From assembly GCA_900314655.1 (NCBI GenBank), contig OMWC01000001.1, forward strand, positions 62,001 to 126,000: a DNA stretch of 64,000 nucleotides. The letters run 5' to 3'. The position numbers and the translations under genes are program-made. The stretch comes from an uncultured Prevotellaceae bacterium (lineage in GTDB: Bacteria > Bacteroidota > Bacteroidia > Bacteroidales > Bacteroidaceae). This document shows positions 41,604 to 48,750 of the stretch, one piece after another. Each line of letters starts with the position of its first letter. The stretch's first letter is position 1. Under the pieces are notes generated by a model. The model searched no databases. It saw only the letters and a program-made list of their open reading frames with translations, and was not told where the DNA came from.

Positions 41604-41915
41604 ATGGCAGAAAAGAAAGCAACAAAGGCAGCTGCAACTAAGGCCGCAGCTCCTAAGAAGGAAACAGTGAAGAAGGCAGCCGCTCCTAAGAAGGCCGCAG
41701 CTCCCAAGAAGGCAACTCTCGTAATCAACGCTGAGAACGCAGGTTTCAAGGCTGGTGACGTTTACAACGCACTTGCTACCGCTCAGAAGGCTCTCTCAGT
41801 AGCTGAGATTGCTAAGGCAGCTAAGATTAGCAACGAAGAGGTAATCCTCGGTGCTGGATGGTTGCTCAAGGAAGGCAAGATTGCCGAGGCTGAGGGCAAG
41901 ATCGTTCTGGCTTAA
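41604..41915 (+). CDS. Winged-helix (DUF2582) protein with histone H1-like tail
   Basis: A 103-residue protein. The first 38 residues are an Ala/Lys/Pro tail with repeated AAPKK motifs, like bacterial histone H1 homologues. The rest is a DUF2582 winged helix (AGDVYNALATAQKALSVAEIAK; NEEVILGAGWLLKEGKIAEA). The join suggests a nucleoid-associated protein that binds DNA non-specifically through the tail and recognises structure or protein through the wing. It is probably abundant: its codons are highly uniform. A strong terminator follows. Confidence 0.8.
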   Translation: MAEKKATKAAATKAAAPKKETVKKAAAPKKAAAPKKATLVINAENAGFKAGDVYNALATAQKALSVAEIAKAAKISNEEVILGAGWLLKEGKIAEAEGKIVLA

Positions 41916-41933
41916 TTCTTCAGTAACGATAAG

Positions 41934-41970
41934 AAAAGGGCGATGTGCTGCTTGCATACCGCCCTTTTTT
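41934..41970 (+). terminator. Terminator after the winged-helix gene
   Basis: AAAAGGGCG (41934-41942) and CGCCCTTTT (41960-41968), T-rich tail. Confidence 0.8.
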
Positions 41971-41998
41971 AGTATGTTTTTCTAACCGTATTACTGGA

Positions 41999-42331
41999 TT
42001 GAACTACGACAAGGAAATCTGGCGAGTGCTGACAGAAGCTGGCATGAAGGGCATTAGCGTGCAGAAAATAGCCCGGCATGTATTCAATGCTTCCAACACA
42101 TTCTTCGAGACGGTCAGTTTCGAGGAGGTTCGTTCCTATGTACAGCAGTATCTTCTGAAAAACAGCAAGAATCCGGATTCCATCATCGAGTCGGCAGGCG
42201 CACGTGGCACCTATCGCATGAATCCGTCGTCAAAGGAGTCACAGCAACTGATGCTTCTTTTCCGCGATGAGGAGCAGGATGAGCCTGAAGTCAGGCAGGA
42301 AGACCGGTCGCTTTCACTCTTCGATTTCTGA
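41999..42331 (+). CDS. Conserved hypothetical protein, possible DNA-binding
   Basis: About 110 residues from a TTG start (LNYDKEIWRVL). The longer frame from 41945 runs through the terminator and is unlikely. It has a helical N-terminus (EAGMKGISVQKIARHVFNA) resembling a helix-turn-helix, then VRSYVQQYLLKNSKN and an acidic end. The pattern of a short winged-helix-like domain seems plausible; no specific family assigned. The start codon is uncertain. Confidence 0.55.
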   Translation: MNYDKEIWRVLTEAGMKGISVQKIARHVFNASNTFFETVSFEEVRSYVQQYLLKNSKNPDSIIESAGARGTYRMNPSSKESQQLMLLFRDEEQDEPEVRQEDRSLSLFDF

Positions 42332-42385
42332 ATCTGCCCCATTTTCCCTTTTTTGCAAAGAAAAGCCGTATATTCTGGAAATCAT

Positions 42386-42416
42386 TTTGCCGATTCCCAT
42401 TTTCTTTGTATCTTTG
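42386..42416 (+). promoter_or_regulatory. Promoter for the DUF1015 gene
   Basis: TTTG (42386-42389) and TATCTTTG (42409-42416), 19 bp apart. Confidence 0.78.
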
Positions 42417-42453
42417 CATCGGAAAAGAAACAATCTATAAAAAGTATCACAAT

Positions 42454-43701
42454 ATGGCAATCGTAAAACCATTCAAGGGTATCCGTCCGCCAAAAGAACT
42501 GGTGGAGCAGGTGGAGAGTCGTCCCTACGACGTGCTCAATTCTGAAGAGGCACGTGCAGAGGCTGGCGACAATGAGAAGAGTCTTTATCACATCATCAAA
42601 CCCGAGATTGACTTCCCAGAGGGTACCAGCGAGTATGATCCCCGCGTCTATGAGAAAGCCGCTGAGAACTTCCAGAAGTTCCAGGATAAGGGCTGGCTTG
42701 TACAGGACGAGAAGGAGCAGTATTATATCTATGCACAGACGATGAACGGTAAGACTCAGTATGGTCTTGTGGTGGGTGCTTATGTGAACGACTATATGAC
42801 GGGTGTCATCAAGAAACACGAACTCACACGTCGCGACAAGGAAGAAGACCGCATGAAGCATGTTCGCGTGAACAATGCCAACATTGAGCCGGTATTCTTT
42901 GCTTATCCTGACAATGCCGTGCTGGATGCGCTGATCAAGAAGTATGCACAGACGAAGCCTGAATATGACTTCATCGCACCTATCGATGGCTTTGGACATC
43001 AGTTCTGGATCATTTCCGATGATGAGGATATCAAGACCGTTACGGAAGAGTTCCGCAAGATGCCTTCGCTCTACATTGCCGACGGTCATCATCGTTCGGC
43101 TGCCGCAGCCTTGGTGGGAGCGGAAAAGCAGAAGCAGAATCCTAACCATAAGGGCGATGAGGAGTATAATTACTTCATGGCCGTATGTTTCCAGGCAAGC
43201 CAGTTGACGATTCTTGACTACAACCGCGTGATCCGCGACCTCAATGGGCTTTCTTCAGAAGAGTTCCTGAAGGCCCTGGCTAAGAACTTCATTGTGGAAA
43301 AGAAAGGTGCTGAAATCTATAAGCCTGCCAAGCTCCATGAGTTCTCTCTGTATCTGGATGGTGAATGGTATTCGCTCTTAGCCAAGGAGGGTACCTACGA
43401 CAACAGCGACCCCATCGGTGTGCTTGATGTGGATATCTCCAGCCGTCTGATCCTCGATGAGATTCTCGATATCAAGGACCTGCGTTCCAGCGATCGCATT
43501 GATTTCGTCGGTGGTCTTCGTGGACTCGGTGAGTTGAAGCGTCGTGTGGATAGTGGTGAGATGCGTACGGCATTGGCACTCTATCCGGTATCGATGCAGC
43601 AGATTATGGATATAGCCGACAGCGGGAAGATTATGCCGCCGAAGGCCACATGGTTTGAACCCAAACTTCGTAGCGGTTTGGTAATCCATAAGTTGAGCTA
43701 A
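42454..43701 (+). CDS. DUF1015 / SerK-like kinase family protein
   Basis: A 415-residue cytoplasmic protein. It begins with PFKGIRPPKELVEQV and has the family signature YIADGHHRSAAAA near residue 210, a ParB-like nucleotide-binding loop. Relatives such as SbnI and archaeal SerK phosphorylate free serine, so serine kinase activity is a possible inference. In many Bacteroidetes it follows serC-serA; those are not here. The start at 42454 was chosen because the frame from 42406 overlaps the promoter. Confidence 0.85.
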   Translation: MAIVKPFKGIRPPKELVEQVESRPYDVLNSEEARAEAGDNEKSLYHIIKPEIDFPEGTSEYDPRVYEKAAENFQKFQDKGWLVQDEKEQYYIYAQTMNGKTQYGLVVGAYVNDYMTGVIKKHELTRRDKEEDRMKHVRVNNANIEPVFFAYPDNAVLDALIKKYAQTKPEYDFIAPIDGFGHQFWIISDDEDIKTVTEEFRKMPSLYIADGHHRSAAAALVGAEKQKQNPNHKGDEEYNYFMAVCFQASQLTILDYNRVIRDLNGLSSEEFLKALAKNFIVEKKGAEIYKPAKLHEFSLYLDGEWYSLLAKEGTYDNSDPIGVLDVDISSRLILDEILDIKDLRSSDRIDFVGGLRGLGELKRRVDSGEMRTALALYPVSMQQIMDIADSGKIMPPKATWFEPKLRSGLVIHKLS

Positions 43702-43705
43702 GGAG

Positions 43706-44290
43706 TTGGACGACAGTTATAAGACCATAGCAAACGAAGGCGAGGGATATTACACCGAAAAGCGGAGTAAGTTCCTCGCTTTTGCCCATCACGTAGAGAG
43801 CGTGGAGGCGGTGAAGGAGTTGATTGCCGGGTATCGCAAGAAGTATTATGATGCCCGCCATGTGTGTTATGCCTATATGCTGGGGCCTGACCGAAAGGAG
43901 TTTCGTGCCAATGACGACGGTGAACCTTCTAGCACGGCAGGAAAGCCTATTCTCGGCCAGATTAATTCCAACGAATTAACCGATATTCTTATTGTCGTGG
44001 TCCGCTATTACGGCGGCGTGAATCTGGGCACGAGCGGTTTGATCGTTGCCTATAGGGAAGCTGCCGCCGATGCTATTGCCCATTGTCAGGTGGAGGAGAG
44101 GTTGGTGGAAGAAATCATTTCCTATGAGTTCCCTTACGTGATGATGAACCAGGTGATGAAGATAGTGAAAGACATGCAACCGCGTATTGTGGAGCAGAGG
44201 TTCGACAATACCTGCCAGATTCGTCTTGCCATTCGTCGTTCGATGGCTTCCGAATTGGAAAGCCGTCTCAAGAAGCTGAGTTTTGAATAA
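43706..44290 (+). CDS. YigZ/IMPACT family protein
   Basis: A 194-residue protein with the IMPACT N-terminal signature (RSKFLAFAHHV, DARHVCYAYMLG, ANDDGEPSSTAGKPILG) and the second half RYYGGVNLGTSGLIVAYREA. Family members are cytoplasmic and linked to translation stress or ribosome-bound factors; precise role not settled. It starts at a TTG 4 bp after the DUF1015 stop, with AGGAG just in front, and is probably co-transcribed. Confidence 0.88.
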   Translation: MDDSYKTIANEGEGYYTEKRSKFLAFAHHVESVEAVKELIAGYRKKYYDARHVCYAYMLGPDRKEFRANDDGEPSSTAGKPILGQINSNELTDILIVVVRYYGGVNLGTSGLIVAYREAAADAIAHCQVEERLVEEIISYEFPYVMMNQVMKIVKDMQPRIVEQRFDNTCQIRLAIRRSMASELESRLKKLSFE

Positions 44291-44292
44291 CA

Positions 44293-44329
44293 AAATAGGC
44301 AACCTCAACGGACTGCCTATTTCTTTTTG
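44293..44329 (+). terminator. Terminator after the YigZ gene
   Basis: AAATAGGCA (44293-44301) and TGCCTATTT (44314-44322), followed by CTTTTTG. Confidence 0.85.
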
Positions 44330-44417
44330 CGGAAGGTGAGGGATTCAAACCCCCGATACCCGAAAAGGGTATACCGGATTTCGAGTCCAGCGCGATCGTT
44401 CACTCTGCCAACCTTCC
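44330..44417 (-). tRNA. tRNA-Ser (anticodon CGA)
   Basis: Read on the minus strand: acceptor GGAAGGT/ACCTTCC with discriminator G. The anticodon stem CTGGA/TCCGG surrounds the loop CTCGAAA, so the anticodon is CGA (decodes UCG). A long type II variable arm (TACCCTTTTCGGGTA core) and a T-arm GGGGG-TTTGAAT-CCCTC follow. 88 nt; the CCA end is not encoded. A perfect promoter lies just upstream. Confidence 0.93.
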
Positions 44418-44429
44418 TCTTACGGTTTG

Positions 44430-44460
44430 CAAAAGTAATACTTATTTTTGGTTCTACAAA
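44430..44460 (-). promoter_or_regulatory. Promoter for tRNA-Ser
   Basis: Minus-strand TTTG (44457-44460) and TACTTTTG (44430-44437), 19 bp apart. Confidence 0.8.
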
Positions 44461-44592
44461 ATTTTTCTTATCAAAAAAAGTGTTTTTAAATTTTAAATCT
44501 CTCCAAGGCTGTTAAACTTGTTCGTTTTCTTTGCATCCAATAATCGGTTTCCATTCAGGAGAAACATTATTAATCAATTAAATGAATAGGAT

Positions 44593-45045
44593 ATGAAGAA
44601 AATGATTTTGCTGCTTGTTGCAGCGTTTACAATGACTGGTGCTTTCGCGCAAGACAGTAAAGGTGAGAAGAAAGAACGTAAGCATTTTGACCGTACCGAA
44701 ATGATGGTCAAGGAGTATGGTCTCAATGAGAAGCAGGCTGCCCGTTTGAAAGAGCTAAATGAGAAGTATCCCGAACTTCAGCGTTTTGGAGGTAGAGGTC
44801 ACCGCGGGCGTCGCCCCATGATGGGTGGTCGTGATGGTGGACAGTTGGATGGCAACACCGGTGCTTCGGCTCAGCAACGCCCAGAGCGTCCTTCAAGAGA
44901 AGAAATGGAAAAGCGGATGACTGAGCGCCGCCAGAAGCAAGAAGCATACGACAAAGAACTGAAGGGTATTATGACCGAAGATCAGTTTAATGCCTATCAA
45001 AAGAAGCGCGAGGAGATGCGCAGCCGTTTTCCCCGTCGTCGTTAA
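44593..45045 (+). CDS. DUF4890 exported protein
   Basis: A 150-residue protein with a signal peptide (MKKMILLLVAAFTMTGAFA), then a highly charged helical region (HFDRTEMMVKEYGLNEKQAA; EEMEKRMTERRQKQEAYDKE) and an Arg/Gly-rich middle. The layout resembles periplasmic Spy/CpxP-type helical chaperones, and this family is annotated DUF4890 in Bacteroidales. Function inferred only loosely. The upstream region has no strong promoter match. Confidence 0.75.
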   Translation: MKKMILLLVAAFTMTGAFAQDSKGEKKERKHFDRTEMMVKEYGLNEKQAARLKELNEKYPELQRFGGRGHRGRRPMMGGRDGGQLDGNTGASAQQRPERPSREEMEKRMTERRQKQEAYDKELKGIMTEDQFNAYQKKREEMRSRFPRRR

Positions 45046-45126
45046 GACAGGGTTTTCTTAAGGGTTTATTCATGCTTGTTAGGTGAGAACCCTGATTCTA
45101 TATGGTTAGTTATTAATTTTAAAAAG

Positions 45127-45158
45127 AAACGCCCGCTCTGAGAAGAGCAGGCGTTTTA
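45127..45158. terminator. Bidirectional terminator
   Basis: AAACGCCCGCTCT (45127-45139) pairs with AGAGCAGGCGTTT (45144-45156), A-rich on one side and T-rich on the other, between two convergent genes. Confidence 0.85.
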
Positions 45159-45183
45159 CTTTTAATGATTTTTCTTGAATAAA

Positions 45184-45819
45184 TTAGAGACCGAGCTTTT
45201 TCTTGGCGTCAGCGGCAGCATTGTCGATAGCTTCACCAGCCTTTTCTTTGGCATTGTCAACAGCCTCGTTAGCCTTGTCAACAGCAGCATCCTTAGCATC
45301 CTTTACAGCACCAGTGGCAGCGTCGGCAGCACCTTCAACGGCGTCTTTGGCACCTTCAACAGCGTCGGCAGCCTTTGCGGTAGCGTCAATACCCAGAGCC
45401 TTCAGGGCATCACCTGCACCCATCAGGGCGTCAACACTCTCAGTAGGAATGGCAGTGATACCAGCAACGAGAGAACTGATGGCAGCATTGTCACCAACAA
45501 CAGCCTTAATCTTGTCAGCATTCTCCTTCAGGAAACCCTGAACCTTGCCAAGATACTCCTTAGCGAGTTCGGGATTGGCAGCGATGAAGCTGGCAACCTT
45601 GGCCTTGATAGCTTCAAGAGCGGTCTGCAGAGCGCCTGCGTCCTTCTTCTCAATTTGCTCAGAGAGAGCAGAGATAGCCTCCTCGGCAGCAGCGTTTACG
45701 TCCTCAACTACAGCTTCTGTAGAGTCAACGACTTCCTCAGTCTTCTGCTGAGCCTTGTTACCGCAACTTGCGAAAGAAATAGCCACAACGGCCAAAGCCA
45801 TTACAAGAATCTTCTTCAT
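45184..45819 (-). CDS. Lipoprotein with LEA-like amphipathic repeats
   Basis: A 211-residue protein. The lipoprotein signal ends ISFASC. A helical region of Ala/Glu/Lys follows, then about 70 C-terminal residues of near-repeats (AKDAVEGA, ADAATGAV, KDAAVDKA, NEAVDNAK) with an 11-residue-like rhythm as in LEA and apolipoprotein-type proteins. It would be anchored in the envelope and could protect membranes or proteins in stress; function not established. The start at 45819 follows the lipobox-type signal and the -7 element at 45874. Confidence 0.7.
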   Translation of the reverse strand: MKKILVMALAVVAISFASCGNKAQQKTEEVVDSTEAVVEDVNAAAEEAISALSEQIEKKDAGALQTALEAIKAKVASFIAANPELAKEYLGKVQGFLKENADKIKAVVGDNAAISSLVAGITAIPTESVDALMGAGDALKALGIDATAKAADAVEGAKDAVEGAADAATGAVKDAKDAAVDKANEAVDNAKEKAGEAIDNAAADAKKKLGL

Positions 45820-45873
45820 AATTTTCAGTTTTAAAGTTAGTAAATAAAAAAGTTTCTCTATAAATTTCGGTGT

Positions 45874-45881
45874 CAAAGATA
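45874..45881 (-). promoter_or_regulatory. -7 promoter element for the LEA-like lipoprotein
   Basis: TATCTTTG on the minus strand; transcription would begin about 48 nt before the ATG. No clear TTTG partner. Confidence 0.5.
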
Positions 45882-45975
45882 CATTTTTTCCACATACGTT
45901 GTTACATTTGTTTAAAAGTTTTAACATAAATCGCTCCTTTCTTGTGCTTTATGCTTTGTTCTCATTTTTTTTATG

Positions 45976-45983
45976 TACATTTG
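45976..45983 (+). promoter_or_regulatory. -7 element for the esterase-like gene, leaderless
   Basis: TACATTTG ends only 5 bp before the ATG at 45989; TTTG is at 45955-45958 (17 bp spacing). The transcript would be leaderless. Confidence 0.5.
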
Positions 45984-45988
45984 TGGCG

Positions 45989-47128
45989 ATGAAAAAGATA
46001 TTGCTTTTCTTAATGCTGCTGCCCGTCACAGTGATGGCTCAGAAGCGTGCTCTCTATGAGTTCAAGAAGAATATGCCTGTCTATTGTGACTCGCTCATAG
46101 CTGATATGACTTACCCGTTGGCATGGGGACAGTCGGAGGTGAAGGATTTCGCTGAGTGGAAGCGTTTGGCCAAGGCCAAGGTTTTCGAGTGTATGATGAC
46201 GCCGCCGCCTGCCCCGCAGTCTTGGGATGTGAAGATTCTTGCCGAGGAGCAGCGTCAAGGCTATATAGCCCGTAAACTGGAGTTCCAGTTGAGCAGATAT
46301 TATAAAGTACGCGCGTATATGCTCATTCCTCAAGACGGCAAGAAGAAACACCCGGCTATCAACTTGCTCCACGACCATGGTGCCCACCTCTTCATTGGCA
46401 AGGAAAAGATGATACGTCCTTTCGATGAAGATTCTGTCATATTAAAAGATGCCGACGACTGGCAGCCGATGGTCTATGGAGGACAGTATTGGGGCGACTA
46501 TCTGGCTCAGAATGGATTTGTAGTGTTTTCTGCCGATGCTCCCATGTGGGGAGAGCGCGGACGTGCTGAAGGTGTCGATCGTAGCAAGTATGATATGATA
46601 GCTGGAAATATGCAGATGTATGGACGTTGTCTTTCGGCTTTTATGACCTACGATGATATTGCCTCTACGGAGGTGTTGGCTTCGTTGCCCGAAGTGGACG
46701 CCAGTCGAATAGGATGTGCCGGATGTTCCATGGGTGCCTATCGCGCCTGGATGCTTTCGGCCTTGAGCGACCGAGTGAAGGTGGGGGCTGCCGTCTGCTG
46801 GATGGTGACCAGCGATGTTCAACTGACTTTGAAATATGGGCGCTCGGAGAATGGCGGCTTTGCCAATTGTATTCCCGGACTCCGTCAGTATATGGATTAT
46901 CCTCATATTGCCTCGCTGGCATGTCCGAAACCTATGCTTTTCATCAATGGTTCCAAGGATAAACTTTTTCCGGTGCCTGGTGCAGAAAAGGCTTTCCGGG
47001 AGATGCATGCTGTTTGGGATAGTCAGGGAGTAGGAGAACGCCTGGTAACGGAGATGTGGGATATGCCCCACGGATGTCCTCCTGATGCCCAGAAGCGGGT
47101 TATGGAGTTTTTGAAAAAACACTTGTAA
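45989..47128 (+). CDS. Exported alpha/beta hydrolase, acetyl-esterase-like
   Basis: A 379-residue protein with a short signal peptide (MKKILLFLMLLPVTVMAQ). The triad fits alpha/beta hydrolases: Ser247 in GCSMG, Asp324 in GSKDKLFP and His361 in MPHGCP. The N-terminal half (LLHDHGAHLFIGKEKM) matches the Abhydrolase_7/acetyl-xylan-esterase-like group that removes acetyl groups from plant polysaccharides or antibiotics. It is followed after 11 bp by an FAD enzyme on the same strand. Confidence 0.82.
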   Translation: MKKILLFLMLLPVTVMAQKRALYEFKKNMPVYCDSLIADMTYPLAWGQSEVKDFAEWKRLAKAKVFECMMTPPPAPQSWDVKILAEEQRQGYIARKLEFQLSRYYKVRAYMLIPQDGKKKHPAINLLHDHGAHLFIGKEKMIRPFDEDSVILKDADDWQPMVYGGQYWGDYLAQNGFVVFSADAPMWGERGRAEGVDRSKYDMIAGNMQMYGRCLSAFMTYDDIASTEVLASLPEVDASRIGCAGCSMGAYRAWMLSALSDRVKVGAAVCWMVTSDVQLTLKYGRSENGGFANCIPGLRQYMDYPHIASLACPKPMLFINGSKDKLFPVPGAEKAFREMHAVWDSQGVGERLVTEMWDMPHGCPPDAQKRVMEFLKKHL

Positions 47129-47139
47129 ATGAGACTTCT

Positions 47140-48750
47140 ATGATTAAGGAATACCAACTTCGCGTGTTGCCGCAACAGGCTTTCAATGAATCCACCATCA
47201 AAGACTACCTTTCGCGTGAGGAAGGCATAGATATGCGTTCCCTCAACCATGTGCGTGTATTGAAGCGCAGCATTGATGCCCGTCAGCGCACTATATTCGT
47301 GAATCTGAAGGTACGCGCCTATATCAACGAGGAACCTTTGGATGATGCTTATCTTCATACGGAGTATCCTGATGTGAGCAACCGTCCTCAGGTCATCGTC
47401 GTGGGAGCAGGCCCCGGTGGACTCTTTGCTGCCCTGAAGTTGATTGAATTAGGCTTCCGCCCCATTGTGTTGGAACGAGGAAAAAATGTCCGGGAGCGAA
47501 AGCAGGACTTGGCATTAATTACCAAGACACAGCATGTAGATAGCGAAAGCAACTATTGTTTTGGTGAGGGTGGGGCAGGTGCCTATTCTGACGGTAAGCT
47601 ATACACCCGTTCTAAGAAACGCGGCAGTATCGAGAAGATTCTAAATGTGTTCTGTCAGCATGGTGCTTCTACCAATATCCTCGCTGATGCACATCCGCAT
47701 ATAGGAACCGACAAACTGCCTCGGGTCATTGAGAATATGCGCAACACAATCCTAAAGAGCGGCGGCGAAGTGTATTTCCAGACCAAAATGACGCGCTTAA
47801 TTATCGAACATGATGCCGTTGTCGGTGTTGAAGCCGAATCTCTCCAAACGCCTAAATCTGCATCGGAGGATTCTTCACTCATCACGCATCATTCTTCACT
47901 TTTATTCTCTGGCCCTGTCATCTTGGCTACAGGTCATTCTGCCCGTGATGTCTATCGCTATCTTTACGAGTCTGGTATCGAGGTAGAAGCCAAAGGATTG
48001 GCCATCGGCGTTCGTCTGGAACATCCCAGCCATTTGATTGACCAGATACAGTATCATCAAAAGAACGGGCGTGGCGATTATCTGCCTGCAGCCGAGTATT
48101 CTTTCGTCACGCAAGTAGATGGACGTGGTGTCTATTCTTTCTGTATGTGTCCTGGTGGTTTTGTCATTCCTGCGGCTACGGGGCCTGAACAGATTGTAGT
48201 CAACGGAATGTCACCAGCCAACCGTGGTACTGCCTGGAGCAATAGTGGTATGGTGGTCGAGATGCACCCAGAGGACGTTGCTGGTGATAGTCCGTTGCGG
48301 CTGATGGAATATCAGGAACAGCTGGAACGCATCTGTTGGCAGCAAGGTAACATGAAGCAGACGGCTCCTGCCCAGCGAATGGTGGATTTCGTAAACGGGA
48401 AAGTAAGTTACGATCTTCCCAAAAGCAGTTATGCTCCGGGGGTGATTTCCAGTCCGTTGCATTTCTGGTTGCCAAAAGGAATCAGCCGCCGATTGCAACA
48501 AGGCTTCCGAAAGTTCGGAAGCATGAGTCATGGCTTTCTCACCAACGAAGCCTGTCTGATAGCCACCGAGACACGTACCTCTTCGCCGGTGCGTATCCTT
48601 CGCGACCGTGAGACTTTGCAGCACGTTCGTATCCAAGGACTCTTTCCTTGTGGTGAAGGTGCCGGTTATGCGGGAGGCATTGTGTCGGCAGGTGTTGACG
48701 GAGAACGTTGTGCAGAGCGTGCTGCCGATTATTTGTCGGCAATGATGTGA
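47140..48750 (+). CDS. FAD-dependent oxidoreductase (COG2509-like)
   Basis: A 536-residue flavoprotein. A leading alpha/beta segment precedes the Rossmann motif VVGAGPGGLFAAL (near residue 89) and the ERGKNVRERK FAD loop. FGEGGAGAYSDGKLYTR and PCGEGAGYAGGIVSAGVDG match the group of uncharacterised FAD-dependent dehydrogenases related to geranylgeranyl-reductase-like enzymes. Substrate unknown. Residues about 240-258 are a serine-rich insert derived from a direct repeat. The last 22 bp overlap the convergent MscS gene. Confidence 0.85.
   Translation: MIKEYQLRVLPQQAFNESTIKDYLSREEGIDMRSLNHVRVLKRSIDARQRTIFVNLKVRAYINEEPLDDAYLHTEYPDVSNRPQVIVVGAGPGGLFAALKLIELGFRPIVLERGKNVRERKQDLALITKTQHVDSESNYCFGEGGAGAYSDGKLYTRSKKRGSIEKILNVFCQHGASTNILADAHPHIGTDKLPRVIENMRNTILKSGGEVYFQTKMTRLIIEHDAVVGVEAESLQTPKSASEDSSLITHHSSLLFSGPVILATGHSARDVYRYLYESGIEVEAKGLAIGVRLEHPSHLIDQIQYHQKNGRGDYLPAAEYSFVTQVDGRGVYSFCMCPGGFVIPAATGPEQIVVNGMSPANRGTAWSNSGMVVEMHPEDVAGDSPLRLMEYQEQLERICWQQGNMKQTAPAQRMVDFVNGKVSYDLPKSSYAPGVISSPLHFWLPKGISRRLQQGFRKFGSMSHGFLTNEACLIATETRTSSPVRILRDRETLQHVRIQGLFPCGEGAGYAGGIVSAGVDGERCAERAADYLSAMM
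47861..47910. repeat. Low-complexity direct repeat inside the FAD oxidoreductase gene
   Basis: ATTCTTCACT occurs at 47870-47879 and 47891-47900, 21 bp apart, encoding SSLITHHSSLLF in frame. Such runs are usually intergenic in this phylum. Confidence 0.55.

Noticed and set aside
44330..44417. tRNA-Ser as an integration site for a mobile element
   Set aside because: No integrase gene or repeated tRNA fragment was found on either side.
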